A DNA stretch of 64,000 bases from Phaseolus vulgaris (GCF_000499845.2 NC_023750.2:7066874-7130873); one strand, 5' to 3'; counted from the stretch's first letter, positions 35,227 to 49,236 are shown. Translations and numbers: made by a program. The notes: generated by a model not told the origin, from the sequence alone.

Positions 35227-36357
35227 ATGTGCGTAATTGAAAGTTATTAGAGTTATTATAGTTTAAGAAGTAATTTTAAATATTTTTAGAAATTTTATTT
35301 TCATTTCTATTAATTATGAAGTTATGAAATTAATTTATATTATTTAAGAGTAAAAATTGTTTTATTAGTTTTCTTTCTATTTTGTTGTTTTTTGTTATCT
35401 CTTCTCTAACAAGTTACAATCATCATTTCGCTTTTCTTTTTCTCACCTTAAATCTTAGCTTTCAAAACTGTTACTGTTGAAACTTTGTGTATATTTTTCT
35501 GCACATTGAATAATTATTATTTTTTATTCCTCAAATATCATTGTAACTTTAATTAACTTGTGAAATCTGGCAGATGTTCGAAATGGAAACTTTTGCTCTA
35601 ATACAATCTTTGTATCTTTAAACATATATTTGATTTTTTAAACTATTTTTTACATGCACAAATTCTAACGGTCTTTGTTTTTGGACTCATATTCTCTCTC
35701 AAACACTGTTCATATTAGATGCTCAAAATGAAATGTTCTTATATGACTTTTTATGTGCTGAATCACTTGTTTACACTTCAAAACATTTTAACTTGTTGTA
35801 TTTAGCATCTTGAAATGACTTCTCAATTTCATCTCTTTCTTGTTTTTAATAAGAAAAGTTTTTTAGCTTCATACACGTCTTTTTGTCGTATTATGAGTAT
35901 TAATGAATTTAATAATTATCATAATAAAATAAGAATATCATTAAATTAATATCTTTTAATATTTTTCAATTATCAAGACCTTCTATTTTTATATTTTTGT
36001 TAAAATAGTTTAATATAGAAAATGCACATGTTTTGTTTTCTAAAACTTTCCACTTAAAATATTGTTCATTCGAAAATTTCTAATACAATTTTAAACTTGG
36101 TATTTAATACATAATTATATTAAAAATATTTTATAATTAATATATTTCATACATAAATCGGTAAAACATATCTGTGTACATTATTTGTACTTTAATATAG
36201 ATCTTGTATATTTTCATTAATTTTAAATATATATTAAATATGTTATTTTAACATTTTTTTTTCAATTTTCAACATATTTACACTACTTCTACACTCGGTG
36301 GGAACACTTATTTTTTGCATTTTATGGATTTTTTGTCATTCTGCACATACATACTAA
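35227..36357. other. Unit C: 3' flank of the CaaX gene
   Basis: Nearly identical to 17746-18884. No gene seen. Confidence 0.6.
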
Positions 36358-36707
36358 CACTACAAGAAAATCACTAAATAGAAACTAATTTTAGAGATAA
36401 AAAATAATTAGTTGTTATAGTGACTACATTAGAAACCATTTTAGAGACTAAATTATTTTTTGGTATAAATTAGTTAATATTATTGATAAATAGTTTCTAA
36501 ATTGGTATCTAATTAGCTACCAATTATTTTGATTCTAAATTTGGTAGCAAAAACCTTGGTGGCTAATTAGATACCAATTTAGAAACTATTTATCAATAAT
36601 AGAAACTAATTTAGAAACCAATTTTTTTTAGTTTCTAAAATGGTCTCCAATTTAATTAAGATAACAACTAATTAATTTTGGTATTTAAAATTGGTTTCTA
36701 TTCAATG
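36358..36707. mobile_element. CACTA-type foldback MITE, unit C
   Basis: Left end CACTACAAGAAAATCACTAAA after TAA. It has the same long internal palindrome and the same right-end deletion as unit B, so it is one insertion copied by the duplication. Confidence 0.7.
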
Positions 36708-36760
36708 ATAGATAGTGAAGTGCAAATATTTTATAAATATATTTTTAAATATGAGTAAAG

Positions 36761-37196
36761 TTCCCTGATCTACGAGGACGTGGTGCACCCTCTTTACTGC
36801 TGTCACTACCGAAATCACCATCGGGTTATTGTCATGTGGAACGACGTCCTGGCGGTCGGCCTTGGTGAAGACGAGGTCAACATCGGGAATATGATCTGCC
36901 TCCTGCCCCTCTACTGCCATCACCTCTCGTATGTACTTCTTCCGCTGGGAGGCAGTGCATCCTCCTCCTGAGAACCCTTCAAAGATGGTGTTGATCTCAC
37001 CATGTATGGACACCTCATGCTCCTGATTCATTCCTGTTGCTACTAATGCTTGATCCTCCTGCGACTCTAGGAGGTAGTCTTGCAAGAAGCCGCTTTTCAT
37101 TAGCGCGTCTAACTGGTGCCCCAGCGCCAAGCAGTTGCTTATGGGGTGGCCATGTGCTTGGTGGAACTCGCACCAAGCGTTCCTGTTGGGCCCCAA
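36761..37196 (-). pseudogene. Gypsy CCHC-like region and protease stub, unit C
   Basis: Starts MGPNRNAWCEFHQAHGHP and reaches HHVLVDQG before running into host DNA at the deletion, so the protease lacks all of its C-terminal part. Confidence 0.75.
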
Positions 37197-37314
37197 TTTT
37201 TTGTCGGTCTTTGGGGGTACCTTCAGCCTTGCCGCGATGTTGGGAATAACGATCAGCTCCTTGAGTTTTACATGAAAATTGTGCTTGAAGGGCGGGTCTC
37301 CCTGTGTGCGTGCT

Positions 37315-38238
37315 CTAGTTTGGGACTTTTCGTACGGCTGCTGCTTTTTTGAATCTTTCTTTTTCTGTTATCGCCTTGTGTATCCTCATGGGTTGAGGTT
37401 GACCTGCTGCATGAGGTCGGACAGGACCGACGAAGCCACGTTTTTTTGTGACTCGATCTTTTGCGGTGATGTGCACTAAAGCCCGACACCTGATCTCGTA
37501 GAACGTTTTCAGATAATATATGAGCAACGATTCACTGAAAGGCCCTGGTAGCATTCCCTTGGTGAAGGCGTGCACCTTCATGACCTCATCCGTGAGTTTT
37601 AATCTTACCACCTGGACTCCAAACCTGTTCAAGAACTCTTTCAAGGACTCTCCGTGGTACTGTTTGATGTCAAAGACATCGTAAGAGATTCGAGTGGGGT
37701 CCCTATTGATAAGGTATTGTTCTCTGAACAACGTCGCGACCTGGTCAAAGGTAGTAATGTGGTCGTCAGGGAGACTGACGAATCATTCCAACGATGCGCC
37801 TGCTAACGTCCTCATCAACAGCTTGCAGTACACAACATCAAATCCTACTCTGAGCATCATCTGGGTGTGGAACGTTGTAAGGTGAGCCTATGGGTTTTCT
37901 ACTCCCGTGAAGGTGACTTTCGGGCCCAGAGACGTGGTTGGTAACGCAGTATCCATAATCGCCTGAGAGAACGGCATGGGGCGTGCCCTAGGTGGTATGG
38001 GTGGGGCACGCTCATCCACCGCGCGCTCCCCTGCCTGTTGCAAATCCCTGCGCAGTTCCTCATTGGTCCTGCGCAACTTTTCATTATCTGCCTGTGATGC
38101 GGCAATTTCAACCCTAAGCGCTGCTATCGCCTCTTGGAGGGCGCACATGGTCTCCATGAGTTGTTGCATGGTGACGTTGTCCCCTCCAGAGCGCGTAGCA
38201 CCCGGGGGCACAACAGATCCTTGCCTCGTACTCCTCAT
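37315..38238 (-). pseudogene. Gypsy gag, unit C
   Basis: Two pieces. 37888-38238 holds the N terminus and coiled-coil-like stretch. 37315-37731 is the second half, in which the codon that is TAG in unit B is His. Stops between 37731 and 37888 break the frame. Each copy therefore has its own disabling changes. Confidence 0.75.
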
Positions 38239-38309
38239 ATCGTTGGTAAACGCTTAATCACGATTGTGAGTGGGACCTTGTTTTATCGGGCCCCACGGTG
38301 GGCGCCAAA

Positions 38310-39040
38310 TGGTTTCGCCGGTTGACTCGAACAACAATCTCTGGCCCGCCTGTCTCCGCCTGAGAATCACATTTCCTTGATTGAAAAATCTCTCACCTGC
38401 AAAGACAAAGGGCGCCTTGACGGCCGTTTGTAGTCCGACGCTCAAGTCAGTATTAGGGAAAAGAAACAATGAGTGTATAAAGTAGTTTCAGTCTTAGAAA
38501 CCGTGTACCTTGCTAGGGTTCTTAGCACCCTTTATATAGGTTGAAACTAGGCTTTACCTTTGTTTTTTTACCCATGTCTAGGGTTCTTGGGAGAACGTCC
38601 CTGCGCCGCTATTACACAATCTTAGCATAATCTGGAACATGGGACTTCCCATAACGTGAGTTCAACGACTAACAGAATGGCCGCCTGGGTACCAACTTGT
38701 GAACCAAATCTCTGGGGCCATCTGTTATGTGGGTGCCCTAAGTATTCACGTGCCATGCATGTAGCTTCCCTTGGAAACCCTAACCCTAATGGGCCTTAGC
38801 GCCTCCGAGGACTATTTACTCGTGTCGCGCTTGAATGCGCTATACACACCACCTGCATGGATCCCTCGTGTCTTAGGGCTTCCTCCCATCACTGATGTTT
38901 AACTGGTAAATAGTGTAATTCCAGGGCCCACCTTACGTGGCCCAATATAGTTGTTCAGACTACCAACGTCCGATCTCTCCCTCTATTGGCGAGGTCCGAT
39001 GTCGATCCTTGACGTCGATGTTCGAGGACTGGTCGGTATA
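38310..39040 (-). repeat. Gypsy 5' LTR, unit C
   Basis: Counterpart of 22148-22878, with the minus-strand TATATAAA box at 38531-38538 and the TGGCGCC primer site immediately inside at about 38290-38307. Confidence 0.7.
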
Positions 39041-39366
39041 GTTGCAATAGCACTAAATTAGAGACCATTTTAGAAACTAAAAAAAATGGTTTCTAAATTA
39101 GTTTCTATTATTGTTAAATAGTTTCTAAATTGGTATCTAATTAGCAACCAAAGTTTTTGCTACCAAATTTAGAAATTAAATAATTGGTAGTTAAAACCTT
39201 GGTTGTTAATTAGATACCAATTTAGAAACTATTTAACAATAATAGAAACTAATTTAGAAACCAATTTTTTTTTTAGTTTCTAATATGGTCACTAATTTAG
39301 TTACTATTGCAACTAATTATTTTAGTCTCTAAAAATTGGTTTATATTTCATGATTTTCTTGTAGTG
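39041..39366. mobile_element. Second CACTA-type MITE, left part lost, unit C
   Basis: Counterpart of 22879-23207, ending TTCTTGTAGTG at 39366 and followed by AATGAAAG. Confidence 0.7.
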
Positions 39367-41505
39367 AATGAAAGAAAGCAAGGAACATGATCAAAGGGGT
39401 CAAGGTGCAAGGACCATGTGTTGATAAAAGAAGAAATAAAATTACATTTTGAGGAGAGACTAAAGGAGAGATCAAACTTTAATATTAAGTTAGGAAATGT
39501 TGACTTTAGCACAATAACGGATGAGAATATGGAACTTTTAAAAAAAATTCAGATGAAGAGATTATAATGGTTTTGTGGGAATGTGAAAGGAGTAAAAGTA
39601 TGGGCTCTAACGGTTAAACTTTACATTCATCAAAAAATTCTAGGAGACAATTAAAGAGGATGTAGTACAAGGGGCAAACTTCTTTCACAAAACAAGAAAA
39701 TGACCCAATGGAAGTAATGCTTCATGTATAGCCCTCATACTAAGTGTGATAACCCACAATGGATGGAAGAGTTTAGACTTATCTCACTTATGGGAAGAAT
39801 GTACAAAATAATAGCAGAAGTGCTATCTCTATGGTGTAAAGGGGTAATGCATAGGATAATTGATCAAACAGAAACGACTTTCTTGCAAGGAAGAGGTTTG
39901 CTATTTAGTGTTTTGGTTGCAAACGAGGTCATAGATGAGTTTAGACGTAATAACAATAAGAACATTATTCTTTAGATGAATTATGAGAAAGCATATGACT
40001 ATGTTAGATGGGATTTCTTATCATATACGATGAAGAGGTTAGGCTTTAATGATAAGTGGATCATGTAGATGAAGGGATGTATATAATCCAAATTGATCTT
40101 GGTGTTGGTCAATGAAAGCCCAAAAAAAGAGTTCATACCCACAAAAGAACTCTGACATGGAGATCCACTAGCTCTTTTCTTGTTTCTCATAGTAGTTGAA
40201 GGATTGACAAGATTGGTTATGCAAGCATTAAAGAAAAATTCACTACATGGGATTAAGGTGTGGAAGAAAGAAGTAGAAGTATGTTGGGGCAACATTAAAC
40301 TTTTTTAAAATCTAGGGTATGGAATTGATTTTTGACCTTTAATATAAGATTTAAAAGGATAATTAAGCTTAAAATTTTCAATATAACCTTATTAGAAAAA
40401 ATGGTGAAGGAGGCTAGGAATGGCCAAGAAGGGTCTATAGAAACAAATCTTAGAACCAAAGTATGACTCTAGACGACAATTAAATAAAAGAAAGGACATA
40501 AGGAAGGAGTCATGGTGGTGGAGAGATATTATGTGGGGTAAGAGTAATAATGATAACGGGGATGGTTTGAAGAGAATGTGAATTGGAAAATTGGAAAACA
40601 AAAGTTTATCAATTTTTGGAATGACAAATGGGTAGGAAAACATGCACAAATATAAAAATATCCAATGGTGTATAGCAATTCCAACAAAAAAGATACAAGT
40701 ATAGCAGAAATGGGAACATGGTTTAATGTGAGGTGGGAATGGAGGAGGGAATGGTTTGATTGGAAAATAGAAAAATTCACAAAAATGTTGGAATGAGTAT
40801 AAGATCAAAGGTTAAATAATGAGAATGGGGATATGTGGGAATGGAAAGATGAACTCTCAAATACATACACAAACAGGTCAACTTATATTAAGCTAAAGAA
40901 ATTAACTATAGAGGATGAGGTGGAGGTTTTTGGAAATATAAGGAGTCTTGAGGCTCTCCTATCAGTTCAACCCTTCACCTAGAGAGTTATTTTAAACAAA
41001 ATAACCACTAAGGATATCCTGAGTAAAAAATGGATAATGTTTGACAATAGATTATGTGTGATGTATGGGATGGAAGAGGAGACAATGAGACATGTGTTTT
41101 TCATATGCAAAGTAGCATAGGTTGTTCGTAATCTGTGTAATAAATGGATAAGGAAGGTCAGACCACATCACTACCAGTCTGAGCAACACCTGTTACAGTT
41201 TTACACATTGAGACTAAATAAGAAACATAACGATGTATGAAGCAATGTATGGTTGGCAATGGTTTAGGTAATGTGGAACCACAAAAATAATATCGTTTCA
41301 AAAACAAAATAGCATATGCATAGAAGATTTCTACAATGATACTAATGAAAAATAGGGTTGGATAACAAATAAATATCCAAAACTGCATTTTGCTTACTCT
41401 GATTGGTGCACTAATCCTATTACCTGTATAAAATTTATGAAATAATCCAAGAGATAAAGAAGTCAGGTGGTGAAGTATAGGAATAGTGGGCAGGATAATC
41501 AAATT
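39367..41505 (+). mobile_element. L1-type LINE relic, unit C
   Basis: Same relic as in B but retaining the C-terminal region that B has deleted (about 40722-41221). The RT fragment at 39724-39975 has MEEFRLISLMG and QGRGLL. Many stops. Confidence 0.75.
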
Positions 41506-41990
41506 TTTTGTTTTAAGAGTCACTATGTTTAGGAAGTGTTCATTAAAGAGTTAACATAAACAAATAATGGTTGTGGAAATAGTATTGCAGTATTAATATT
41601 GCAGGTAGTGATGGACATCAAGATTGTGAGAGTACACCTAGTCATGGATCACCAAGCATCCTCATCAAAATATAAGGGAACATGTGAATTAGTCTTGGTC
41701 TTTATGCTTTACATCATTTCCTAGGATTCAAAGAAGATGCAAAAAGCGACATGTGAGGATTTTTTTACTACACTAAGAGTGCCTCATTCACTGATAGGAA
41801 GGTGTTTAATTATGCTACAATTGACCTTTAACTTTGTTATATTATCAATAATGCATAAAAACCCAATGACCATAGTAATCAGGAAGTACTCTCTGTTCGT
41901 ATTTTGGAATAGGCAGGATTATGGTTGCCTATATGTTGAGCTTGGAAAAGAAAACTGCAGAGCAGAATAAACATGCATTTCTTCACAATT
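41506..41990. other. Conserved block downstream of the LINE, unit C
   Basis: Counterpart of 12700-13080 and 24900-25320, with a broken frame GHQD-ESTPSHGSP. Function not recognised. Confidence 0.4.
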
Positions 41991-44353
41991 TCTGAATAGT
42001 AGCAAAACTCACATATTAAAGTTTATATGCAACACACTTTTTAATAGACTATAACTAATCATGAAATGTATTTGAAGGATATATATTGTAGATGATACAT
42101 TGATATGTACCTATTTTATGTTTGGATCGATATTGATATAATATATTGTACCTTTTTTACTTTCTATAAATTTATTCTTTGTGAATTGAAAAAAAAAAAA
42201 GAATTTCTTTATTGTTATGGAAGAAAATAACAAAACAAACAAAATATTTTTCTAAAAACTCAACTCTTTATAAGGTTATACAACCAACATAAAAAAAATT
42301 GATTGGGATAAAAAAGTTAACAAATATCATGTTAGTGTACACTATTTTAACATTTTTTTATGATAAGTCTATATTCAACCAACATAAAAAAAAAGATTAC
42401 GAATTATTTAATTAATATAAAAAATTGGTTATGTGGCTTATATTCATATTAGTTCTATAATTGACATACAAAAATCTTATTAAAAAAGTCATACAAGTAA
42501 TAAACTTTATACTAGATTGATTTAGCTTAGTATAGTTCATTAGTATAGTTCATGTGATTGAATTTAAATTTTGATATACATTAAACATCATTTATTTTTG
42601 TTAGTTGGCTCAATAATTTGTTTGGTTCAAGCTAAAGTGTGCTTTTTATGGACTACCAGTTTATTAAGCATCTTATAGAATAAATTATTTTGTATAAGGT
42701 TTTAAGGATATCAAACAATAAAAATTGTGCCTTTAGCAAGAAAAGAAGGGAGAAGAGAGAGTAAAAAAACATTAACTAGTGTATTTTATGAAAAGAAGTA
42801 TGTACCAATTAATTTATGTATTTGGTTTTTTCTTTTATCTAACTATATACCTATTGAAGTTTTATTGTGATCTTATTTACCCTATTAATAAAAAAAGTTT
42901 TTTTATTGATCTTTGAAATAAAAGTTTCGAAAAAAACTATGATATACCCATTAATTATTATTTGCGAATAGGTTTTTACCTTAAAATATTTGGTAAAATG
43001 TTATTTTTTTTTATTCATATCATTATTTTATCTATTATTATTTATTACTTGATATTTTGAGAAATATTAGAAAAAATAGATCTAAATTTTACTTCTACTT
43101 ACTTTTTATTTATCTTCATAACAATTTTAGTTTAATTTAATAATAGTTTCATTTTATCTTAACTAACAAATAACTTATATAAACCAAGTTTGACATTCAT
43201 TTTAGAATTTCAATACTAATATGTATTATTTGACCAAATCCACTACCGTTCACAATGTTAGTATTAAAGAATCACTTTATTGCTGACAAAAAAATATATT
43301 GAAGAACCTTAAATATTACATAACTATTGGTCTAAGCTTTAAATTTTGAAGGCTCGTATTTCCTGCACTACATAGTTTTCTGCACTATATTAGTGACATG
43401 AAATAACGAAAATGTCTTCAGATGTTTTTTAAATAGATTTAGGAATATGTTTTTTTTTCTTTTGAGTGTTCTTTTTACCGTTTTGCGTGTTTTATGGGAG
43501 TGGTGAATGTGGTTGGTGCTTGTTAGGTCTATTAGGAATTTGGATCTTCTTTTTTTTGTGTATTTTTTTTATTGTTTTGAGTATTTTATAAGAGACGTGA
43601 ATCTGGTAGGTGTTTGTTATGTCTATTTGCAGTAGTTGTCTAATGTTTCCTTGATATTTGGTGGTAGTTTTTGTCAAGAAAGAAAGAAATGTTGGTTTAT
43701 AATTTGTTTTAAATTCTAAAATTTGATTTTTCTAATGGGGTTTGAGAAAAAATTTATTCTAAATAAGCAATTTAGGAATATGAATAATACTTCGAGATAA
43801 GAGATTCTGAAATGCACCACCACGACCTTCGCACCTCGTCAGAGTTAAACTTTGCATCCACCATCACTAGAAATTACAAACAACCAACACATGCACATTT
43901 GCACTTCGTCCTTTTAAATAAAACGTGTAAAGACAATTGTGACATTTAAAATATAATATAGTGTAGGTCACAAAAAATATAATGTAGAAAGTAAAATTCA
44001 AATTTTAATTATGAATTAAATCTGAACATTTATGACAGAGTTTCACAAAGAAGTAAAACTCATAAGAAAATTTAAATATCTTCCACTTTTTTTTTGCTTC
44101 CACTTCATATCCTTTCATAGCCCTATGAGAAGTGATTCACATTTTTTCAGTGAGCCTTCTAAAAAAATTGAATTTGAAAACAAATTTTAAATTAAAAATT
44201 ATTATAAAAGCAAACTGAAAAGTAATTTCAATTATTAAAAATTTAAAAATAAAACGAACACCCAACAAGACTTAAAATAATGGAAACTAATTAACCATCA
44301 CAAATGCATAGTTAACCCATAGAAAACTGAACTACTTTCACAATTGATATATG

Positions 44354-44359
<6 letters not shown>
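41991..44359. other. AT-rich spacer, unit C
   Basis: Nearly identical to 25321-27687. No gene supported. Confidence 0.5.

Positions 44360-44392
<33 letters not shown>
44360..44392. repeat. (AT)n microsatellite
   Basis: AT run next to the 3' end of the minus-strand LINE, longer than in unit B. Confidence 0.9.
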
Positions 44393-44395
<3 letters not shown>

Positions 44396-44401
<6 letters not shown>

Positions 44402-45268
44402 TTATCAGCAAAAAACGAATGAATAAATAAGAAATATTTTAGGGATACCTCAACCCTTATGCAAAAGATCTATCTCTACTTCTAACTTCCTTACAACAAC
44501 TAAAAAGCCTAAAAATATACACCTTTTGCTTGTGCTAACTATCTCCTATAAAAAAAATTAACTAGCACCATGCAAATCAATGACTCAAGGCACCAATTTG
44601 AGTAAGAAAAACATACTTCACGCTTTAGACAGAACTTTTGACCAAGCCTTCATCTGTGCCAAAGTGAAGATATCCATGTGATCTATCCTGCCACCTCTAC
44701 AAAACCGTTTGTTCCTATGTAACCACACTCTCCTACTACGACTATCCACACACAACCACAAATTTTATTAACACTTCTCTTGACCTCACTCATCTTGAAG
44801 TTTTCGAAGTGTTTTTTGGCCCCCTATGCTTCGTTGATGCCACCCCCATCAACTCGAAGCACTTAGACCACACGAGCCAAGCGACTCTACGTGTACAAAA
44901 AAGGTAAGACGTGGTTTCCTCTTCCTCCCAACACAAACAACACATGTTGGTAGTCATACAAATCCCCCTTCTAACCAAGTTTGCTTTAGTTGTTATTTTT
45001 TCTTCCATATCCCTCCATGTAGTGAGATGCGAAGATGGTTGTGCCTTCAACCTCCAAAAACCCGCATATAGCTCTCTCTCATTCCCCTAAACTTGTTCTA
45101 TAAGCTTTTTATACGCGAATTTGACTGTGAACACAACTAACTCTTAGTCTTTCCAAACCCAAGAATCCTTATTATCCATCATCCCCCAAAATATGCATCA
45201 ATTGTTGTTCCTGAGTTCGTTCCCATTCAAACTTATTCCTCCTCCATTCGATCCTCTAGGACCACTCC
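44396..45268 (-). mobile_element. Second L1-type LINE relic, unit C
   Basis: The zf-RVT-like part at 44790-45050 (TTKANLVRRGI, CCLCWEEEETTSYLFC) carries a Gly-to-Trp change beside the second cysteine. The upstream part is removed by a deletion at about 45268 that joins directly to the dyad-repeat region. Confidence 0.78.
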
Positions 45269-46450
45269 ATTCGTTAACGAAAAAAGAAATGTGGGATTAC
45301 TTGTGTTTAGATTCACTGATTTGCAAAGAAATGAGAGCGAAGATTTGTGGGATGTGTTACTGTTGAGCTCCTCCCTCACATGTAGAGAAATGTCATCAAA
45401 GCCACGTAAGAAATAGGTCAATACCATCGTTTCCTCGCTTTTCCTGTTTTGAAAATCTTGTTGAAGGAGGGTGCTCGTGGTGGTTGGGTTTGTGGTGGTT
45501 TTAGGTAAGGTTTGATGCATGAAGTAGTTGTGTAATTCCAATGCATTTTGTTACCCAAAAGAGACCTCCTTAATCCATATGAGGTGTTTTTGAAGAAGAT
45601 AATCGATTATGATATCTTGATAATCGATTATGAACTACTTTTTCCAAGATTATCAATTTTCATGAAGGCCTAAATATATTTTTTAATCGATTATGAACTG
45701 TTTTTGGAGAATAACCGATTCTGAAGATCCTTAATCGATGTTGAACGTGTTTTTGGGTGATAATCGATTATCATGCACCCTTAATCAATCATGAATTTCT
45801 TTGTTGTGCAATGCTTGTTTTGTTCCTCTGTAGGTGGTAAGGTGTGGTGGTGTTGGAAAGAATTAAGTTGTGATCTTTAGGTGTGTCGGTTTCTTCATTA
45901 ATCCAACTTCTAGTATGTTTTTAAACTTTTCCTATTTTTCCAATGTCCTTGGTTTTCCTGTGCCTAAGATCTTGTTGAAGGAGGGTGCTCGTAGGTGTTG
46001 TGGTGGTTTTAGGTAAGGTTTGATGCATGAAGTAGTTGTGTAATTCCAATGCATTTTGTTACCCAAGAGAGATCTCCATAATCCATTTGAGGTGTTTTTG
46101 AAGAAGATAATCGATTATGATATCTTGATAATCGATTATGAACTACTTTTTCAAGATAATCAATTTTCATGAAGGCCTAAATATATTTTTTAATCAATTA
46201 TGAGCTATTTTTTGGGAGATAATCGATTTTGAAGAGCCTTAATCGATGTTGAATGTGTTTTTGGGTGATAATCAATTATCATGCACCCTTAATCGATCAT
46301 GAATTTCTTTGTTGTGCAGTGCTTGTTTTGTTCCTCTGTACGTGGTAAGGTGTGGTGGTGTTGGAAAGAATAAGTTGTGATCTTCAGGTGTGCTAGAAAG
46401 GATTTGAGCTTCTTCATTAATCCAACTTCTAGTATGTTTTTAAACTTCGA
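45269..46450. repeat. Tandem repeat (514-bp period) with AATCGATT dyads, unit C
   Basis: Copies begin at 45457 and 45971 (CTTGTTGAAGGAGGGTGCTC). Within each, AATCGATT occurs as a pair 21 bp apart and again at 28-29 bp spacing. Non-coding as far as can be seen. Confidence 0.65.
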
Positions 46451-48003
46451 TGCATTTGTTCCAATGTATTGTAAAACTTTGATAGTTATTGTTAAGCTTT
46501 GATGGTTATGTGTGTGTGGAAACAATTTTGAGGCTGTCATTGTTGATGAGTAAATTATAAATCCATGAGGTTAAATTATAAATCCTTTAACTATGATGTT
46601 TTGGATTTTTTTTTTTATAAATTGCAGTGAAACGCATGTTGAAAATTGAGCATTATTTATCTTATTTGGTGATTAATAATTAATTTTTGTTATACAAATT
46701 GACTTTAATAGATTAATTGTTTATTTAAATTTAAATTTGAAATTTTTTTTAGTGGTATGCATGTTAAAAGTACGTGGGAATTGATGTGATTGTATGTCTT
46801 ATAAACATCTATGGAATAATTTTTCTTAATTTTAATTTTTTCTGAAATTACCTCTAACATATTATCCAAAACATTGTTTTAATTACGAAAAATAACTATT
46901 TAATAGAAAATAATTATATTTCAGATTTTTATTTAAATAATATATTAATTATTTAGAATTTATATTTATTTAAGATTTTAAATATATTATGAATTTTATA
47001 TATTTCATATTTTTATTTAAAAAAATATTAAATATATAGGATTTAATATTTTACGAATTTTATATTATTCAATTTTTATTTAAATAAGACATTGACTATT
47101 ATGATTTGTATATATTTAAGATTTTGAATATTTTAAAAATTATATATATTTCAGATTTTTATTTAAATAAAACTTTAAATAATATTTTTAACAATTATAA
47201 ATTTGTTTGTACAACTTAATAGTACTGAAAATAATATTTTAATTAAAAACAGTTATAATTAAAAAATAAATAAATCAAATTATTTTGCTCAATAATTTTA
47301 AATAGAAAATTAAATTTTTAATATTATAAATAATTCGTATTTTTTCTGAAAAATAATAATTAAATGGTATTGATAATAATTTACATAACTTTAGGATTTG
47401 TATTTATGTAAAGTTTTAAATATCTTAAGAATTTTATATTATTCAAATTTTTCTTAAATAGGACATTGAATATTTAGATTTGTATTTATTTAGGATTTTT
47501 AATATTTGAGAAATTTTATATATTTTAAATTTTATTTAAATAAGACTTTAAATAATTTACTTGACAATATTAAACATCTTGGAATAATACTTTAATTAAA
47601 AATAGTTATAATCTACAAATAAATCAATCAAATTAACTTTTCAACAAATTTTTTAAATAAAATAGTAAATTTGCAATGTTATAAATGATTCAAATACAAA
47701 ACATAATCCTAAATATATACAAAATTAAATAATTTGATGAAAAACATAATCATATTTCTAATAATTTGAGGAACAAGATATTTTCCCTCTAAAATTTTGC
47801 AATCAATAGTCGTACAAGGTTAAAAATTTAATTAACTAATTCATGATGATAAAATAATTTCAATTTCTATAAATTAGACATACAATTAATTTATTCTTAA
47901 ACTTTGATTTAATTTGTACGTTAATATATTTTTTTAATTATATTTAATAAAATGTAGATTGAAATATGAAAATTTATTACATCTAATGATATACACTTTT
48001 AAA
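46451..48003. other. AT-rich spacer and upstream flank, unit D
   Basis: Collinear with 13900-15600 and 31310-33070, but missing the equivalent of C about 32430-32775. No gene seen. Confidence 0.55.
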
Positions 48004-48012
48004 TATTTTTAA

Positions 48013-48795
48013 GGTTTAATTACCTTTTTCGTCCCTATATTTATAGCCAATAGTCAATTTGGTGCAGTGGTTTTTAAAAAATTCAATTTGGTCCCTAAGT
48101 TTTTTAAAATGTATTCAAAATGGTCCTTTCTGTTAAATATCACCAAACGGCGTTAAGTGGTGCTTATGTGGCAGACACGTGTAAGTTACGTAGATTGTGC
48201 TTACATTACTTTGGTGAATACTGAATTAGGGTTTAGGTTATTCAAATTGGGGATTTCGAATTTCTGATTTAGGGTTTCTGATACGAGGATTGCTCCCCTG
48301 GTTGGATTTTATGGTGCGCTTCCCTGCTTCGATTCCATTCGGAGGTGTGCTCGCCTCATTCGATTCTGTGGATTATGTGGTGCGATCGTGAGTTACGATG
48401 GTGAGCTGCGTTCCCATGGTCGATTTGGAGGAGCGATTATGTGGTGCGGATGAGGGGAGCACACCTCCGAATGGAATCGAAGCAGGGAAGCGCACCATAG
48501 AATCCAACCAGGGGAGCAATCCTCGTATTAGAAACCCTAAATCAGAAATTCGAAATCCCCAATTTGAATAACTTAAACCCTAATTCAGTATTCACTAAAG
48601 TAATGTAAGCACCATCCACGTAACTTACACGTGTCTGCCACATAAGCACCATTTAACCCGTTTGGTGATATTTAACAGAAATGACCATTTTGAATACATT
48701 TTAAAAAACTTAGAGACTAAATTGAATTTTTTAAAAACCACTGTACCAAATTGACTATTGGCTATAAATATAAGGATGAAAAAGGTAATTAAACC
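48013..48795. mobile_element. Foldback Mutator-like element, 783 bp, with 9-bp target duplication
   Basis: Begins GGTTTAATTACC and ends GGTAATTAAACC. The two arms (about 48013-48362 and about 48447-48795, some 350 bp each) are near-complementary over their whole length, with about 84 bp between. Direct repeats TATTTTTAA at 48004-48012 and 48796-48804 match the single copy at the empty sites in A, B and C. A 9-bp duplication and long terminal repeats fit the Mutator superfamily. There is no transposase, so it is non-autonomous. Confidence 0.88.
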
Positions 48796-48804
48796 TATTT
48801 TTAA

Positions 48805-49236
48805 ATATAAAAGATTAATACTATTAAATAAATATATACGGCAGAAAAATATAAAGTAAGAAATACGTATTCAGTAATTATTGAAAAGGTTAAAATATTC
48901 GTTAAGAACAATTAATATTATTTTACGAACAATTTTATTGGATTTTAAGAATTAATATTATTTTTTGAGACCATAAATATTTTTTCATAAAAGCAATAAT
49001 AACGTAGAATAATTATATAGGTGATAAAATATTTTTTTACAAAAAATATGTATAGGTACATACCACAATTACCTATATTTAGACTAATAACTACTCATTT
49101 AAAATAATATTTTAAGACATAAAAATCAGATTATAATTCGATTATAGTAATTATATATTAGATTATTAATGCAAAATTATTTATATATCGTGATAATTAT
49201 TTATTGTCTTCTTAATCGTCTAAATTCAAGAAGACT
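48805..49236. other. Upstream flank of CaaX gene copy D
   Basis: Continues the unit flank after the foldback insertion. Non-coding, AT-rich. Confidence 0.55.

Larger units (their letters stand above)
36761..39040 (-). mobile_element. Ty3/gypsy fragment, unit C (shorter by about 1.3 kb)
   Basis: Same insertion as 19737-22878, but a private deletion joins GAGTAAAG of the unit spacer to TTCCCTGATC inside the protease. This removes the RT part and the equivalent of B 19288-20601. Confidence 0.85.
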
